The notes under the pieces: model-generated
Seen by the model: only the letters and a program-made list of their open reading frames with translations
Told to the model about the DNA's origin: nothing
The model's database searches: none
Position numbers and translations under genes: made by a program
In this document: positions 45,573-54,581 of the stretch, in pieces
Numbering within the stretch: the stretch's first letter is position 1
Layout of the letters: every line of letters begins with the position of its first letter
Assembly (NCBI RefSeq): GCF_024584805.1
Contig: NZ_CP075715.1
Location: 1,724,001-1,788,000, forward strand
DNA length: 64,000 nt
Direction: 5' to 3'
Source of the DNA: Streptomyces sp. FIT100
GTDB taxonomy: Bacteria > Actinomycetota > Actinomycetes > Streptomycetales > Streptomycetaceae

Positions 45573-46603
45573 CGCCGGCTCCTCTTCCTCAGCGCGCTGG
45601 TGGTGCGCAGGTTCACGATGCGGTCGGTGGTGATCGCCGCGAGCAGCAGCACACCGGTGATGGCCTGCTGCCAGAAGGAGTCCACCTTCAGGACGACGAG
45701 GGCGCTGCCGATCGTCGTGAGCAGCAGCGCGCCGAGCGCCGCGCCCCAGACCGTGCCGACGCCGCCGGTGATGGCGACGCCGCCGACGACGACCGCGCTG
45801 ACGACGTTCAGCTCCCAGCCGTTGGCCGCGTCGGCGACGACGGTGCCGAAGCGGGCGAGCCACAGGGTCCCGGCGAAGCCGGCGATCGCGCCGGAGAAGG
45901 CGTACGCGGCGAGCACGCGGCGGCGGATGGGGATGCCGGCGAGCCGGGCCGCCTCGGGGCTGGACCCGATCGCGTACAGCTCCCTGCCGCTGCGGTAGCT
46001 GCGCAGGTAGTACGCGGTGCCGGCGAGGACGGCGGCCGAGATCAGCGGCAGGTACGGGATGCCGAGGACGCTGCCGCTGCCGAGGGCGAGCACGCCGTCG
46101 GGGACGTCGGCGGCGTTGATCTGCTCGCCGTGTGCCCAGGCGTGGTCGATGCCCTGGATGACGTAGAGCATGCCGAGGGTGACGACCAGCGCGGGCACCC
46201 GGCCGAAGCTGACCAGCAGCCCGCTGACCAGACCGCACAGGACACCGAGCCCGATGCCGAGCAGGACGACGGTGAGCGCGCTGTGGTCGGTGCCCGAGAC
46301 GAAGGTGCCGCAGGCGAAGGCGGAGAGTCCGACGACGGAACCGACGGACAGGTCGATGTTTCGGGTGATGACGACGACGGACTGGCCGGCGACGAGCAGC
46401 ACCAGGATCGAGGAGTTGAGCAGCAGGTCCTTGATGCCCTGGTCGTCCAGGAAGGAGGGGTTGGCCGCCCAGGTGGCCAGGATCAGCGCCACGAGTGCGC
46501 CGCCGATGCTCAGCTCGCGGGCGCGGAAGACCAGGTCCATGAGCGAACGAGCCGAGCGGTCCGTCTCCGGCGCGGCAGGCGGGGTTTCCAGGGTGGCCGT
46601 CAC
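45569..46603 (-). CDS. rhaP: Rhamnose ABC transporter permease RhaP
   Basis: A 344-residue RbsC-type permease. It has a 25-residue cytoplasmic leader, then about ten hydrophobic segments with SVVVITRNIDLSVGSVVGLSAF, ELYAIGSSPEAARLAGIPIRR and VSAVVVGGVAITGGVGTVWGAALG. GTG at 46603 is chosen because GAAAGGACAGCGGC precedes it. The stop overlaps the RhaQ start. Confidence 0.93.
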   Translation of the reverse strand: MTATLETPPAAPETDRSARSLMDLVFRARELSIGGALVALILATWAANPSFLDDQGIKDLLLNSSILVLLVAGQSVVVITRNIDLSVGSVVGLSAFACGTFVSGTDHSALTVVLLGIGLGVLCGLVSGLLVSFGRVPALVVTLGMLYVIQGIDHAWAHGEQINAADVPDGVLALGSGSVLGIPYLPLISAAVLAGTAYYLRSYRSGRELYAIGSSPEAARLAGIPIRRRVLAAYAFSGAIAGFAGTLWLARFGTVVADAANGWELNVVSAVVVGGVAITGGVGTVWGAALGALLLTTIGSALVVLKVDSFWQQAITGVLLLAAITTDRIVNLRTTSALRKRSRR

Positions 46604-46712
46604 GCCGCTGTCCTTTCGTGTGAGCCGCCGCGGGGGCGGGTGCGGGGTCCGGCGAGGAGGTCGCCCGCGGCCGGGCGGGCGGGCGAGGGGCCGCGGAGGC
46701 CGGGCGCGCCCG

Positions 46713-48239
46713 TCATGCCGCCCTCCCGGCACCGCCGCGGCCGGTCGCCGCGGCCATGACCGTCTCCTCGGTGGCCTCCTCGCGCGGGATCTCCGCGACG
46801 AGCCGGCCCTCGTGCATCACCAGCACCCGGTCGGCCATGCCGAGGACCTCGGGCAGGTCGGAGGAGACCATCAGCACGGCGAGTCCCTCGGCGGCGAGCG
46901 AGGAGAGCAGCCGGTGCACCTCGGCCTTGGTGCCGACGTCGATGCCGCGTGTGGGCTCGTCGACGATGAGCACCGTCGGGTCGGTGGCCAGCCACTTGGC
47001 GAGGACGACCTTCTGCTGGTTGCCGCCGGAGAGCACGCCGACCGCGTCGCCGAGCTTGTTGTACTTGAGCTGGAGCTTCACGGCCCAGTCGGTGGCCCGC
47101 GCCCGCTCCAGGGTGCGGCGGACCAGTCCGCCGCTGCCGAGGCTGCCGAGCCCGGTGAGTCCGATGTTGCGCTCGATGGACGCGTCCATCACGAGCCCGC
47201 GCTGGCGCCGGTCCTCCGGGACGAGGGCGACTCCGGCGGCCATCGCGGCGGTGGGTGAACCGGCGCGCAGGGCCGTGCCGTTCACGTGCACCTCGCCCGC
47301 GTCGGCCCGGTCCACGCCGAAGACGGCCTGGACGACCTCGGAGCGGCCGGCGCCGACGAGTCCGGCGAGGGCGACGATCTCGCCGCGGCGGACCTCGAAG
47401 GACACGTCCCGGAAGACGCCTTCGCGGGTGAGCCGGCGTACCGAAAGCGCGGTCTCGCCCACGGTGGTGGCCTGCTTGGGGTAGAGCTCGTCCAGGTCGC
47501 GGCCGACCATGCGGCGCACGAGGTCGTCCTCGGTGAGGCCGTCGAGCGGTTCGGTGGCGACCCAGCGCCCGTCGCGCAGTGTCGTGACCCGCTGGCAGAG
47601 TTCGAAGATCTCCTCCAGCCGGTGCGAGATGAACAGGACGGCGGCGCCGGCGGCGCGCAGCGTCGTGACGACCGAGAACAGCCGCGCGGTCTCGCTGCCG
47701 GTGAGCGCCGCGGTGGGCTCGTCCATGATCAGGACGCGGGCGTCGAAGGAGAGCGCCTTGGCGATCTCGACGATCTGCTGGTCGGCGATGGACAGCCCGC
47801 GGGCGAGCCGGCCGGGGTCGAGGTCGACGCCGAGCCGGGCCATCAGGGCGGCGGTCGCGTCGTGGACGGACTTGCGGTCGATCCGGCCGAGGGAGAGCCG
47901 CGGCTGACGGCCCATGAAGATGTTCTCGGCGATCGACAGGTCGGGGAAGAGCGTGGGCTCCTGGTAGATGACCGCGATGCCGGCGTCGCGGGCGTCGGCC
48001 GGGCCGTGGAAGACGACCGGCCTGCCGTCGAGCAGCACCTGGCCGGTGTCGGGGCGGTGCACCCCGGCCAGGGTCTTGATGAGGGTCGACTTGCCCGCGC
48101 CGTTCTCGCCCGCGAGCGCGTGGACCTCGCCCGGGAGCAGTTGCAGGGAGACGTCCTGCAGGGCCCGTACGGCACCGAAGGACTTGGACACGTCCGTCAG
48201 GGCCAGAACGGGGGCCGGGCCCGTGTCGGGCTGGTTCAT
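46713..48239 (-). CDS. rhaT: Rhamnose ABC transporter ATPase RhaT
   Basis: A 508-residue double ATPase of the RbsA/MglA class. The first cassette has Walker [14 protein letters not shown], signature [15 protein letters not shown] and Walker [12 protein letters not shown]. The second has a degenerate Walker [14 protein letters not shown], with signature [15 protein letters not shown] and Walker [15 protein letters not shown], as usual for sugar importers. ATG at 48239 has GGAG 5 bases upstream. It is the first gene of the minus-strand operon. Confidence 0.94.
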   Translation of the reverse strand: MNQPDTGPAPVLALTDVSKSFGAVRALQDVSLQLLPGEVHALAGENGAGKSTLIKTLAGVHRPDTGQVLLDGRPVVFHGPADARDAGIAVIYQEPTLFPDLSIAENIFMGRQPRLSLGRIDRKSVHDATAALMARLGVDLDPGRLARGLSIADQQIVEIAKALSFDARVLIMDEPTAALTGSETARLFSVVTTLRAAGAAVLFISHRLEEIFELCQRVTTLRDGRWVATEPLDGLTEDDLVRRMVGRDLDELYPKQATTVGETALSVRRLTREGVFRDVSFEVRRGEIVALAGLVGAGRSEVVQAVFGVDRADAGEVHVNGTALRAGSPTAAMAAGVALVPEDRRQRGLVMDASIERNIGLTGLGSLGSGGLVRRTLERARATDWAVKLQLKYNKLGDAVGVLSGGNQQKVVLAKWLATDPTVLIVDEPTRGIDVGTKAEVHRLLSSLAAEGLAVLMVSSDLPEVLGMADRVLVMHEGRLVAEIPREEATEETVMAAATGRGGAGRAA

Positions 48240-48271
48240 GGATGCTCCGTGGAAGGTGCGCCGTGGAGGCG

Positions 48272-48330
48272 CCGTGAAAGGTTTCAATCAAGTTTCACGG
48301 AAGCTAGACGCGTAACACCCGTGGCGTCAA
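48272..48330 (-). promoter_or_regulatory. rhaT promoter with LacI-type operator
   Basis: On the minus strand TTGACG (48325-48330) and TAGCTT (48301-48306) are spaced 18 bases apart. Just downstream lies an inverted repeat, CCGTGAAA at 48272-48279 with TTTCACGG at 48293-48300, with TGAAAGGTTTCA (48275-48286) inside it. A repressor bound there would cover the transcription start. Confidence 0.7.
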
Positions 48331-48369
48331 TGGGTCAGTTCATGAAACTTTCTCGGCCTACTCGATCTC

Positions 48370-48418
48370 TTGACAGTCCAGTTGAGCGGCCATAGCTTCA
48401 CGTCGATGAAACGATTCA
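48370..48418 (+). promoter_or_regulatory. rhaI promoter with LacI-type operator
   Basis: TTGACA (48370-48375) and TAGCTT (48393-48398) stand 17 bases apart, a near-consensus housekeeping promoter. TGAAACGATTCA at 48407-48418, a canonical LacI-family operator with central CG, overlaps the expected transcription start. The same -10 hexamer is used in the opposite promoter. Confidence 0.75.
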
Positions 48419-48451
48419 CACGTCCGCTCGGCCCCCAGGAGCGCTGATCCC

Positions 48452-49621
48452 ATGCCCGGTGTATCCGCCGTGTCCGCCGCGAAGGCGGCCCTCAAGACCC
48501 AGGCCATCGAGACTCCGTCGTGGGCGTACGGCAATTCCGGTACGCGCTTCAAGGTGTTCGCGCAGCCCGGAGTGCCGCGAACCCCGCGCGAGAAGCTCGA
48601 CGACGCCGCGCGCGTCCACGAGCACACCGGCGTGGCCCCGACCGTCGCCCTGCACATCCCGTGGGACACGGTCGACGACTATGCGGCCCTGGCGAAGTAC
48701 GCCGAGGAGCGCGGCCTCAGGCTCGGTGCGATCAACTCCAACGTCTTCCAGGACGACGACTACAAGCTCGGCTCGGTCACCCACCCCGACCCGGCCGTGC
48801 GCCGCAAGGCCCTCGGACATCTGCTGGAGTGCGTCGACATCATGGACGCGACCGGCTCGCGCGATCTGAAGCTGTGGTTCTCCGACGGCACCAACTACCC
48901 GGGCCAGGACGACATCCGCAGCCGCCAGGACCGGCTCGCCGAGGCGCTGGCCGCGGTGTACGAGCGGCTGGGCGAGAACCAGCGGATGCTGCTGGAGTAC
49001 AAGTTCTTCGAGCCGGCCTTCTACGCCACCGACGTCCCGGACTGGGGCACGGCCTACGCGCACTGCCTCAAGCTCGGCCCCAAGGCCCAGGTCGTCGTGG
49101 ACACCGGCCACCACGCGCCCGGCACCAACATCGAGTTCATCGTCGCGCTGCTGCTGCGCGAGGGGAAGCTCGGCGCGTTCGACTTCAACTCCCGCTTCTA
49201 CGCGGACGACGACCTGATGGTCGGCGCGGCGGACCCCTTCCAGCTGTTCCGCATCATGTACGAGGTGATCAGGGGCGGCGGCTTCACTTCCGACATCGCC
49301 TTCATGCTCGACCAGTGCCACAACATCGAGGCGAAGATCCCGGCGATCATCCGCTCGGTGATGAACGTCCAGGAGGCGACGGCGAAGGCCCTCCTCGTCG
49401 ACGGCGACGCGCTCGCCGCCGCCCAGCGCTCCGGGGACGTCCTCGCGGCCAACGCGGTGCTGATGGACGCCTACAACACGGACGTACGCCCGCTGCTCGC
49501 CGAGGTCCGCCAGGAAATCGGCATCGCCCCCGACCCGATCGCCGCGTACGCCCGCTCCGGCTGGGCCCAGAAGATCGTCGACGAGCGCGTCGGCGGCACC
49601 CAGGCGGGCTGGGGGGCGTAG
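48452..49621 (+). CDS. rhaI: L-rhamnose isomerase
   Basis: A 389-residue TIM-barrel isomerase of the actinobacterial/Pseudomonas-type rhaI family, which turns L-rhamnose into L-rhamnulose using two divalent metals. Metal and base residues lie in MLLEYKFFEPAFYATDV, VVVDTGHHAPGTN, GAFDFNSRFYADDDLMVGAADP; the N-terminal part has LHIPWDTVDDYAAL and GAINSNVFQDDDYKLGS. ATG at 48452 follows CAGGAGCGCTG. A 197-base GC-rich spacer without a gene separates it from rhaD. Confidence 0.95.
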   Translation: MPGVSAVSAAKAALKTQAIETPSWAYGNSGTRFKVFAQPGVPRTPREKLDDAARVHEHTGVAPTVALHIPWDTVDDYAALAKYAEERGLRLGAINSNVFQDDDYKLGSVTHPDPAVRRKALGHLLECVDIMDATGSRDLKLWFSDGTNYPGQDDIRSRQDRLAEALAAVYERLGENQRMLLEYKFFEPAFYATDVPDWGTAYAHCLKLGPKAQVVVDTGHHAPGTNIEFIVALLLREGKLGAFDFNSRFYADDDLMVGAADPFQLFRIMYEVIRGGGFTSDIAFMLDQCHNIEAKIPAIIRSVMNVQEATAKALLVDGDALAAAQRSGDVLAANAVLMDAYNTDVRPLLAEVRQEIGIAPDPIAAYARSGWAQKIVDERVGGTQAGWGA

Positions 49622-49818
49622 GCCGCCTCCGGCGCGGGGCGTGGCCGGGCCGTCCGGTCCGGCCCCTGGCTCACCCGCTGCCGGCGCGGCACGCGCCGGC
49701 CGGCGGCCGGCGAGCAAACAGGACGGCGGGGGGGGCGGCCGGGCCGGACCCGGCGCACACGACGACGCACGAACCAGCGACGACTCACGAACCAGCTCGG
49801 ACTCGAAGGAAGCAGGCA

Positions 49819-51867
49819 ATGACGGACGACAGGACTCACCAGCGCGTGGCCGAGCTGCTCGCTCGCTCGCACCGCCTGGGGGCCGATCCCCGCAACACCA
49901 ACTACGCCGGCGGCAACACCTCCGCCAAGGGCACCGCGGTCGACCCCGTGACCGGCGGCGACATCGAGCTGGTCTGGGTCAAGGGCTCGGGCGGCGACCT
50001 GGGCACACTCAAGGCCGAGGGCCTCGCCGCGCTCCGGCTCGACCGACTGCGCGCCCTCACCGGGGTGTACCCGGGCGTGGACCGCGAGGACGAGATGGTC
50101 GCGGCCTTCGACTACTGCCTGCACGGCAAGGGCGGCGCAGCACCGTCGATCGACACCGCGATGCACGGCCTCGTCGAGGCCGCGCACGTCGACCACCTCC
50201 ACCCCGACTCGGGCATCGCGCTCGCCTGCGCCGCCGACGGTGAGGCGCTGACCAAGGAGTGCTTCGGCAACCGGGTCGTGTGGGTGCCGTGGCGCCGCCC
50301 CGGCTTCCAGCTCGGACTCGACATCGCCGCGGTCAAGGCGGCCAGCCCCGAGGCGATCGGCTGCGTCCTCGGCGGACACGGCATCACCGCCTGGGGCGAC
50401 ACCTCCGAGGAGTGCGAGCGCAACTCGCTGCACATCATCCGCACCGCCGAGGCGTTCCTCACCGACCGCGGCAAGGCCGAGCCGTTCGGGCCCGTGCTCG
50501 ACGGGTACGGGCCGCTGCCGGAGGCCGAGCGCAGGGCCCGCGCCGCCGCGCTCGCCCCCGTAGTGCGGGGCCTCGCCTCCACCGACCGCCCGCAGGTGGG
50601 CCACTTCACCGACGCGGACGTCGTCCTCGACTTCCTGGCGCGCGCCGAGCACCCGCGGCTCGCCGCGCTCGGCACCTCCTGCCCCGACCACTTCCTCCGT
50701 ACGAAGGTCCGGCCGCTCGTTCTCGACCTGCCGGCCGGTGCCCCGCTGGAGGAGGCGGTCGCCCGCCTGAAGGAGCTGCACGCCGCCTACCGCGAGGACT
50801 ACCGCGCCTACTACGAGCGCCACGCCGACGCGGACTCCCCCGCCATGCGCGGCGCGGACCCGGCGATCGTCCTCGTGCCGGGCGTCGGGATGTTCAGCTT
50901 CGGCAAGGACAAGCAGACCGCGCGCGTCGCGGGCGAGTTCTACGTCAACGCGATCAACGTGATGCGCGGTGCCGAGGCCGTCTCCTCGTACGCGCCCATC
51001 GAGGAGGCGGAGAAGTTCCGCATCGAGTACTGGGAGCTGGAGGAGGCCAAGCTCCGCCGCATGCCCGCGCCGAAGCCGCTCGCGACCCGCGTCGCGCTGG
51101 TGACGGGTGCCGGCTCCGGGATCGGCAAGGCCATCGCGCACCGGCTGGTCGCGGAGGGCGCGTGCGTCGTCGTCGCCGACATCGACGCGGACGGCGCGGC
51201 GGCGGTGGCCGAGGAGTTGGGCGGCCCGGACAAGGCGGTCGCGGTGACGGTGGACGTCACCTCCGAGGAGCAGATCGCCGACGCCTTCGCGGCGGCCGCG
51301 CTCGCCTTCGGCGGCGTCGACCTGGTCGTCAACAACGCCGGGATCTCCGTCTCCAAGCCGCTCCTGGAGACCACGGCGAAGGACTGGGACCTCCAGCACG
51401 ACATCATGGCCCGTGGCTCCTTCCTGGTCTCGCGTGAGGCGGCCCGGGTGATGACCGCGCAGGGCTTCGGCGGCGACATCGTCTACATCGCCTCCAAGAA
51501 CGGTGTCTTCGCGGGCCCGAACAACATCGCCTACGGCGCGACCAAGGCCGACCAGGCGCACCAGGTCAGGCTGCTCGCCGCCGAACTGGGCGAGCACGGC
51601 ATCCGCGTCAACGGCGTCAACCCGGACGGGGTGGTGCGCGGCTCGGGCATCTTCGCCGGCGGCTGGGGCGCGAAGCGGGCGGCGGTGTACGGCGTGGAGG
51701 AGGAGAAGCTGGGCGAGTTCTACGCCCAGCGGACCCTGCTCAAGCGGGAGGTCCTGCCGGAGCATGTCGCGGCCGCGGTCTTCGTGCTGACGGGCGGCGA
51801 CCTGAGCCACACGACGGGCCTCCACGTCCCGGTGGACGCGGGCGTCGCGGCGGCGTTCCTGCGCTAG
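49819..51867 (+). CDS. rhaD: Bifunctional rhamnulose-1-phosphate aldolase / lactaldehyde dehydrogenase (SDR)
   Basis: A 682-residue fusion. Residues 1-415 form a class II aldolase/adducin domain (NTNYAGGNTSAKG, ELVWVKGSGGDLGTL, HVDHLHPDSGIAL, VLGGHGITAWGD with the zinc histidines) that splits rhamnulose-1-phosphate into dihydroxyacetone phosphate and L-lactaldehyde. From about 420 an SDR domain begins VALVTGAGSGIGKAIAHRL, with NNAG and catalytic Ser (YIASKNG) and Tyr-Lys (AYGATKADQ). In the B. subtilis RhaEW type this part oxidises lactaldehyde to lactate. ATG 49819 follows GAAGGAAGCAGGCA. Confidence 0.95.
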   Translation: MTDDRTHQRVAELLARSHRLGADPRNTNYAGGNTSAKGTAVDPVTGGDIELVWVKGSGGDLGTLKAEGLAALRLDRLRALTGVYPGVDREDEMVAAFDYCLHGKGGAAPSIDTAMHGLVEAAHVDHLHPDSGIALACAADGEALTKECFGNRVVWVPWRRPGFQLGLDIAAVKAASPEAIGCVLGGHGITAWGDTSEECERNSLHIIRTAEAFLTDRGKAEPFGPVLDGYGPLPEAERRARAAALAPVVRGLASTDRPQVGHFTDADVVLDFLARAEHPRLAALGTSCPDHFLRTKVRPLVLDLPAGAPLEEAVARLKELHAAYREDYRAYYERHADADSPAMRGADPAIVLVPGVGMFSFGKDKQTARVAGEFYVNAINVMRGAEAVSSYAPIEEAEKFRIEYWELEEAKLRRMPAPKPLATRVALVTGAGSGIGKAIAHRLVAEGACVVVADIDADGAAAVAEELGGPDKAVAVTVDVTSEEQIADAFAAAALAFGGVDLVVNNAGISVSKPLLETTAKDWDLQHDIMARGSFLVSREAARVMTAQGFGGDIVYIASKNGVFAGPNNIAYGATKADQAHQVRLLAAELGEHGIRVNGVNPDGVVRGSGIFAGGWGAKRAAVYGVEEEKLGEFYAQRTLLKREVLPEHVAAAVFVLTGGDLSHTTGLHVPVDAGVAAAFLR

Positions 51868-52054
51868 CGCCGCGCTGGCGTGCCCTCCGGGCCCCGCTTC
51901 TCCGGGCGACGCCCGGACCCGCTCGGCCCGCGCCACGCGCCCGTGGGGCACGCCGACCGGCGCTTGCCTGCTGCGCGGGCGGTGCCCGGGCGGGCCCGGG
52001 GGCACGCCGGCCTGCGGGGCGGGACACGTCGCGGGCAGTCCCCCCCTCCCCCCA

Positions 52055-52127
52055 CGTTGTGGGCATTCGTTCCGCATGGGGTCCCCCCAGGACGAAGTCC
52101 TAGGGGGAGGAACTGGTGGGCACAACG
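52055..52127 (+). ncRNA. Nested-stem structured element upstream of rhaB
   Basis: Four paired blocks nest around one loop: CGTTGTG (52055-52061) with CACAACG (52121-52127); GTTCC (52069-52073) with GGAAC (52109-52113); TCCCCC (52082-52087) with GGGGGA (52103-52108); AGGAC (52089-52093) with GTCCT (52097-52101), loop GAA. A symmetrical 7x7 internal loop separates the outer two. It could be a leader RNA, attenuator or terminator after rhaD. The remaining part of the 474-base spacer (51868-52341) has no credible gene. Confidence 0.5.
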
Positions 52128-52341
52128 CGACCACCGGGCCGTTCCTGCGTACGAAACGGCCGCGGCCGGCGACCGGTTGCGCACCGCCACCGGCTGCGGT
52201 CCGGGCGTCGGGGCACCGTGCCCCGAGGCACGAGCGGCGCCCAACGCTCTCGGTTGCGCTCCCGTTCCGCCCCCACGCGGAGCGAACGGCCCACAACCAG
52301 ACGGGACGTCGGCTGCCCAACCCCCTGTAAGGAATGACATC

Positions 52342-53838
52342 GTGTCAACGAAAACCCCGCTCACCTTCGCCGCCGTCGACCTCGGCGCCTCCAGCGGACG
52401 CGTCATGGTCGGGCACGTCGGGCCCGGGACGCTTCGCCTCACCGAGGTGCACCGGTTCCCCAACACGCCCGTACGCGTCGGCGGCACGCTGCACTGGGAC
52501 ATCCTCGCCCTGTACCGCGGGGTGCTCGACGGGCTGCGGGCCGCGGGCCGGGCCACCGGGGGGCGGCTCGCGAGCGTGGGCGTCGACTCGTGGGCCGTGG
52601 ACTACGGCCTCCTCGACGCCGGCGGCGCCCTCATCGGCAACCCCGTGCACTACCGGGACACCCGTACCGAGGCCGTCACCGCGAAGGTCGCCGGGGCGCT
52701 GGCCCCCTCCGAGCTCTACGCGGCGACGGGGCTCCAGTACCTCCCCTTCAACACCGTCTACCAGCTGGTCGCGGCGCAGGGCACCCCCGCGCTCGCCGCC
52801 GCCCGGGGCCTCCTCCTCATCCCGGATCTGATCGCGTACTGGCTGACCGGTGAGGCCGGTACCGAGCTCACCAACGCCTCCACGACCCAGCTCGTCGACC
52901 CGCGCACCCGCGACTGGGCCCGGCCCGTCGCCGAGGCGCTCGGTATCGATCTCTCGCTCTTCCCGCCGCTGCGCCGGCCCGGCGACCCGGCCGGGGAGCT
53001 GCTGCCCGAGGTCCTCACCGAGACCGGCCTGACCGGGCCGGTGCCCGTGACCGCCGTGGGGTCGCACGACACCGCTTCGGCAGTGGCGGGCGTGCCCGCA
53101 TGCGGGGAGCGGTTCGCGTACATCGCCACCGGCACCTGGTCGCTGGCCGGGCTCGAACTGGACGCTCCCGTCCTCACCGAGGACAGCCGCCGCGCCAACT
53201 TCACCAATGAGCTCGGTGTGAACGGCACCGTCCGCTACCTCCGCAACATCATGGGCCTGTGGCTGCTCCAGGAGTGCCTGCGCGACTGGGAGGCCCAGGG
53301 CCAGGCGCCCGACCTCGGCGAACTGCTGCGCAAGGCGGCCGCGTGCACCCCCCTGCGCTCGGTCGTGGACGCGGGCGACCCGGCGTTCATCGCCCCGGGC
53401 CGGATGCCGGAGCGGATCGCCGACGCCTGCCGCCGCACCGGCCAGCCCGTGCCGCGCGACGCGGCCGAGACGACCCGCTGTGTGCTGGACTCGCTGGCCC
53501 TGGCCCACCGGCGCGCCGTCGCGGACGCCCAGCGGCTCTCCGGCCGGGCGGTCGACACCGTGCACATCGTCGGCGGCGGCGCCCGCAACGAGCTGCTGTG
53601 CCGGCTGACGGCCGACGCCTGCGGACTGCCCGTGGTGGCGGGTCCCGCCGAGGCCGCCGCGCTGGGCAACATCCTTGTCCAGGCCCGCTCTGCAGGCGTA
53701 ATCATCGGAGGTCTGCGTGAATCGCGACAGCTCCTGTGCGAGACTCAGGGCCTACGGCACTACGAACCCACGGGAGACGTCCGAGCATGGGAGCGGGCCG
53801 AGGCACGTCTCGCCAAGGAGGAACAGCCATGCGGGTAG
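52342..53838 (+). CDS. rhaB: Rhamnulokinase
   Basis: A 498-residue FGGY-family kinase that phosphorylates L-rhamnulose at O1. ATP and sugar motifs include FAAVDLGASSGRVMVG at the N-terminus, GVDSWAVDYGLLD, GSHDTASAVAGVP, ATGTWSLAGLEL and the C-terminal VHIVGGGARNELLCRLTADACGLPV. GTG at 52342 follows AAGGAATGACATC. It overlaps lutA by 10 bases, which ties the kinase to lactate oxidation. The last 35 residues (from ETQGLRHYEPTG) are typical. Confidence 0.95.
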   Translation: MSTKTPLTFAAVDLGASSGRVMVGHVGPGTLRLTEVHRFPNTPVRVGGTLHWDILALYRGVLDGLRAAGRATGGRLASVGVDSWAVDYGLLDAGGALIGNPVHYRDTRTEAVTAKVAGALAPSELYAATGLQYLPFNTVYQLVAAQGTPALAAARGLLLIPDLIAYWLTGEAGTELTNASTTQLVDPRTRDWARPVAEALGIDLSLFPPLRRPGDPAGELLPEVLTETGLTGPVPVTAVGSHDTASAVAGVPACGERFAYIATGTWSLAGLELDAPVLTEDSRRANFTNELGVNGTVRYLRNIMGLWLLQECLRDWEAQGQAPDLGELLRKAAACTPLRSVVDAGDPAFIAPGRMPERIADACRRTGQPVPRDAAETTRCVLDSLALAHRRAVADAQRLSGRAVDTVHIVGGGARNELLCRLTADACGLPVVAGPAEAAALGNILVQARSAGVIIGGLRESRQLLCETQGLRHYEPTGDVRAWERAEARLAKEEQPCG

Positions 53839-54581
53839 CGCTCTTCGTCACCTGCGTCAACGACACGCTCTTCCCCCGCACCGGGCAGGCGGTCGTCACC
53901 CTGCTGGAGCGCCTCGGCGTCGAGGTGGACTTCCCGCCGGCGCAGACCTGTTGCGGGCAGCCGCAGTTCAACACCGGTTACCGGCACGAGACCGAGCCCC
54001 TGGTGCGCCGCTACGCCGCCGCCTTCGACGCCTACGACTACGTCGTCACCCCGTCCGGCTCCTGCGCGGCGATGGTCCGCGACAACTACCCCCGCATCGG
54101 TGCGAAGGCGGCCGCCGAGGGACGCGGCCAGGAGCTCGCCGAGGCGGCGGCGCGCGCGGTCCCGAAGACGTACGAGCTCACGGAGTTCCTGGTCGACGTG
54201 TTGAAGGTGGTGGACGTCGGGGCGTACTACCCGCACGCCGTCACCTACCACCCGACCTGCCACGGGCTGCGGATGCTCGGCCTCGGCGACCGGCCGCGCA
54301 GGCTCCTTGAGCATGTCAAGGGGCTCGAACTGCGGGAGCTGCCGGGCGCCGAGGAGTGCTGCGGCTTCGGTGGCACGTTCGCCGTCAAGAACGCCGCCGT
54401 CTCCGCGGCGATGGGCGCGGACAAGGCCCGCAACATCACCTCCACCGGCGCCGAGGCCGTGTGCACGGTCGACAACTCCTGCCAGCTGCACATCGGCGGG
54501 ACGCTCACCCGGCTCGGCTCGACGGTCCGCCCGGTGCACATCGCCGAGATCCTCGCGAGCACGGAAGGGGACGCCCGATGA
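53829..54581 (+). CDS. lutA: LutA, lactate utilisation iron-sulfur protein
   Basis: A 250-residue protein with two CCG domains (CX(n)CCG-type) that bind an unusual iron-sulfur cluster: AQTCCGQPQFN near residue 41 and AEECCGFGGTF near 176, with YHPTCHG. With LutB and LutC it oxidises L-lactate to pyruvate. It starts inside the end of rhaB after AAGGAGGAACAGCC and its stop overlaps lutB (ATGA). Confidence 0.94.
   Translation: MRVALFVTCVNDTLFPRTGQAVVTLLERLGVEVDFPPAQTCCGQPQFNTGYRHETEPLVRRYAAAFDAYDYVVTPSGSCAAMVRDNYPRIGAKAAAEGRGQELAEAAARAVPKTYELTEFLVDVLKVVDVGAYYPHAVTYHPTCHGLRMLGLGDRPRRLLEHVKGLELRELPGAEECCGFGGTFAVKNAAVSAAMGADKARNITSTGAEAVCTVDNSCQLHIGGTLTRLGSTVRPVHIAEILASTEGDAR

Noticed and set aside
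49471..52320. A 949-residue minus-strand open frame opposite rhaD
   Set aside because: It is antisense to a clear aldolase-dehydrogenase fusion and shows only compositional bias.
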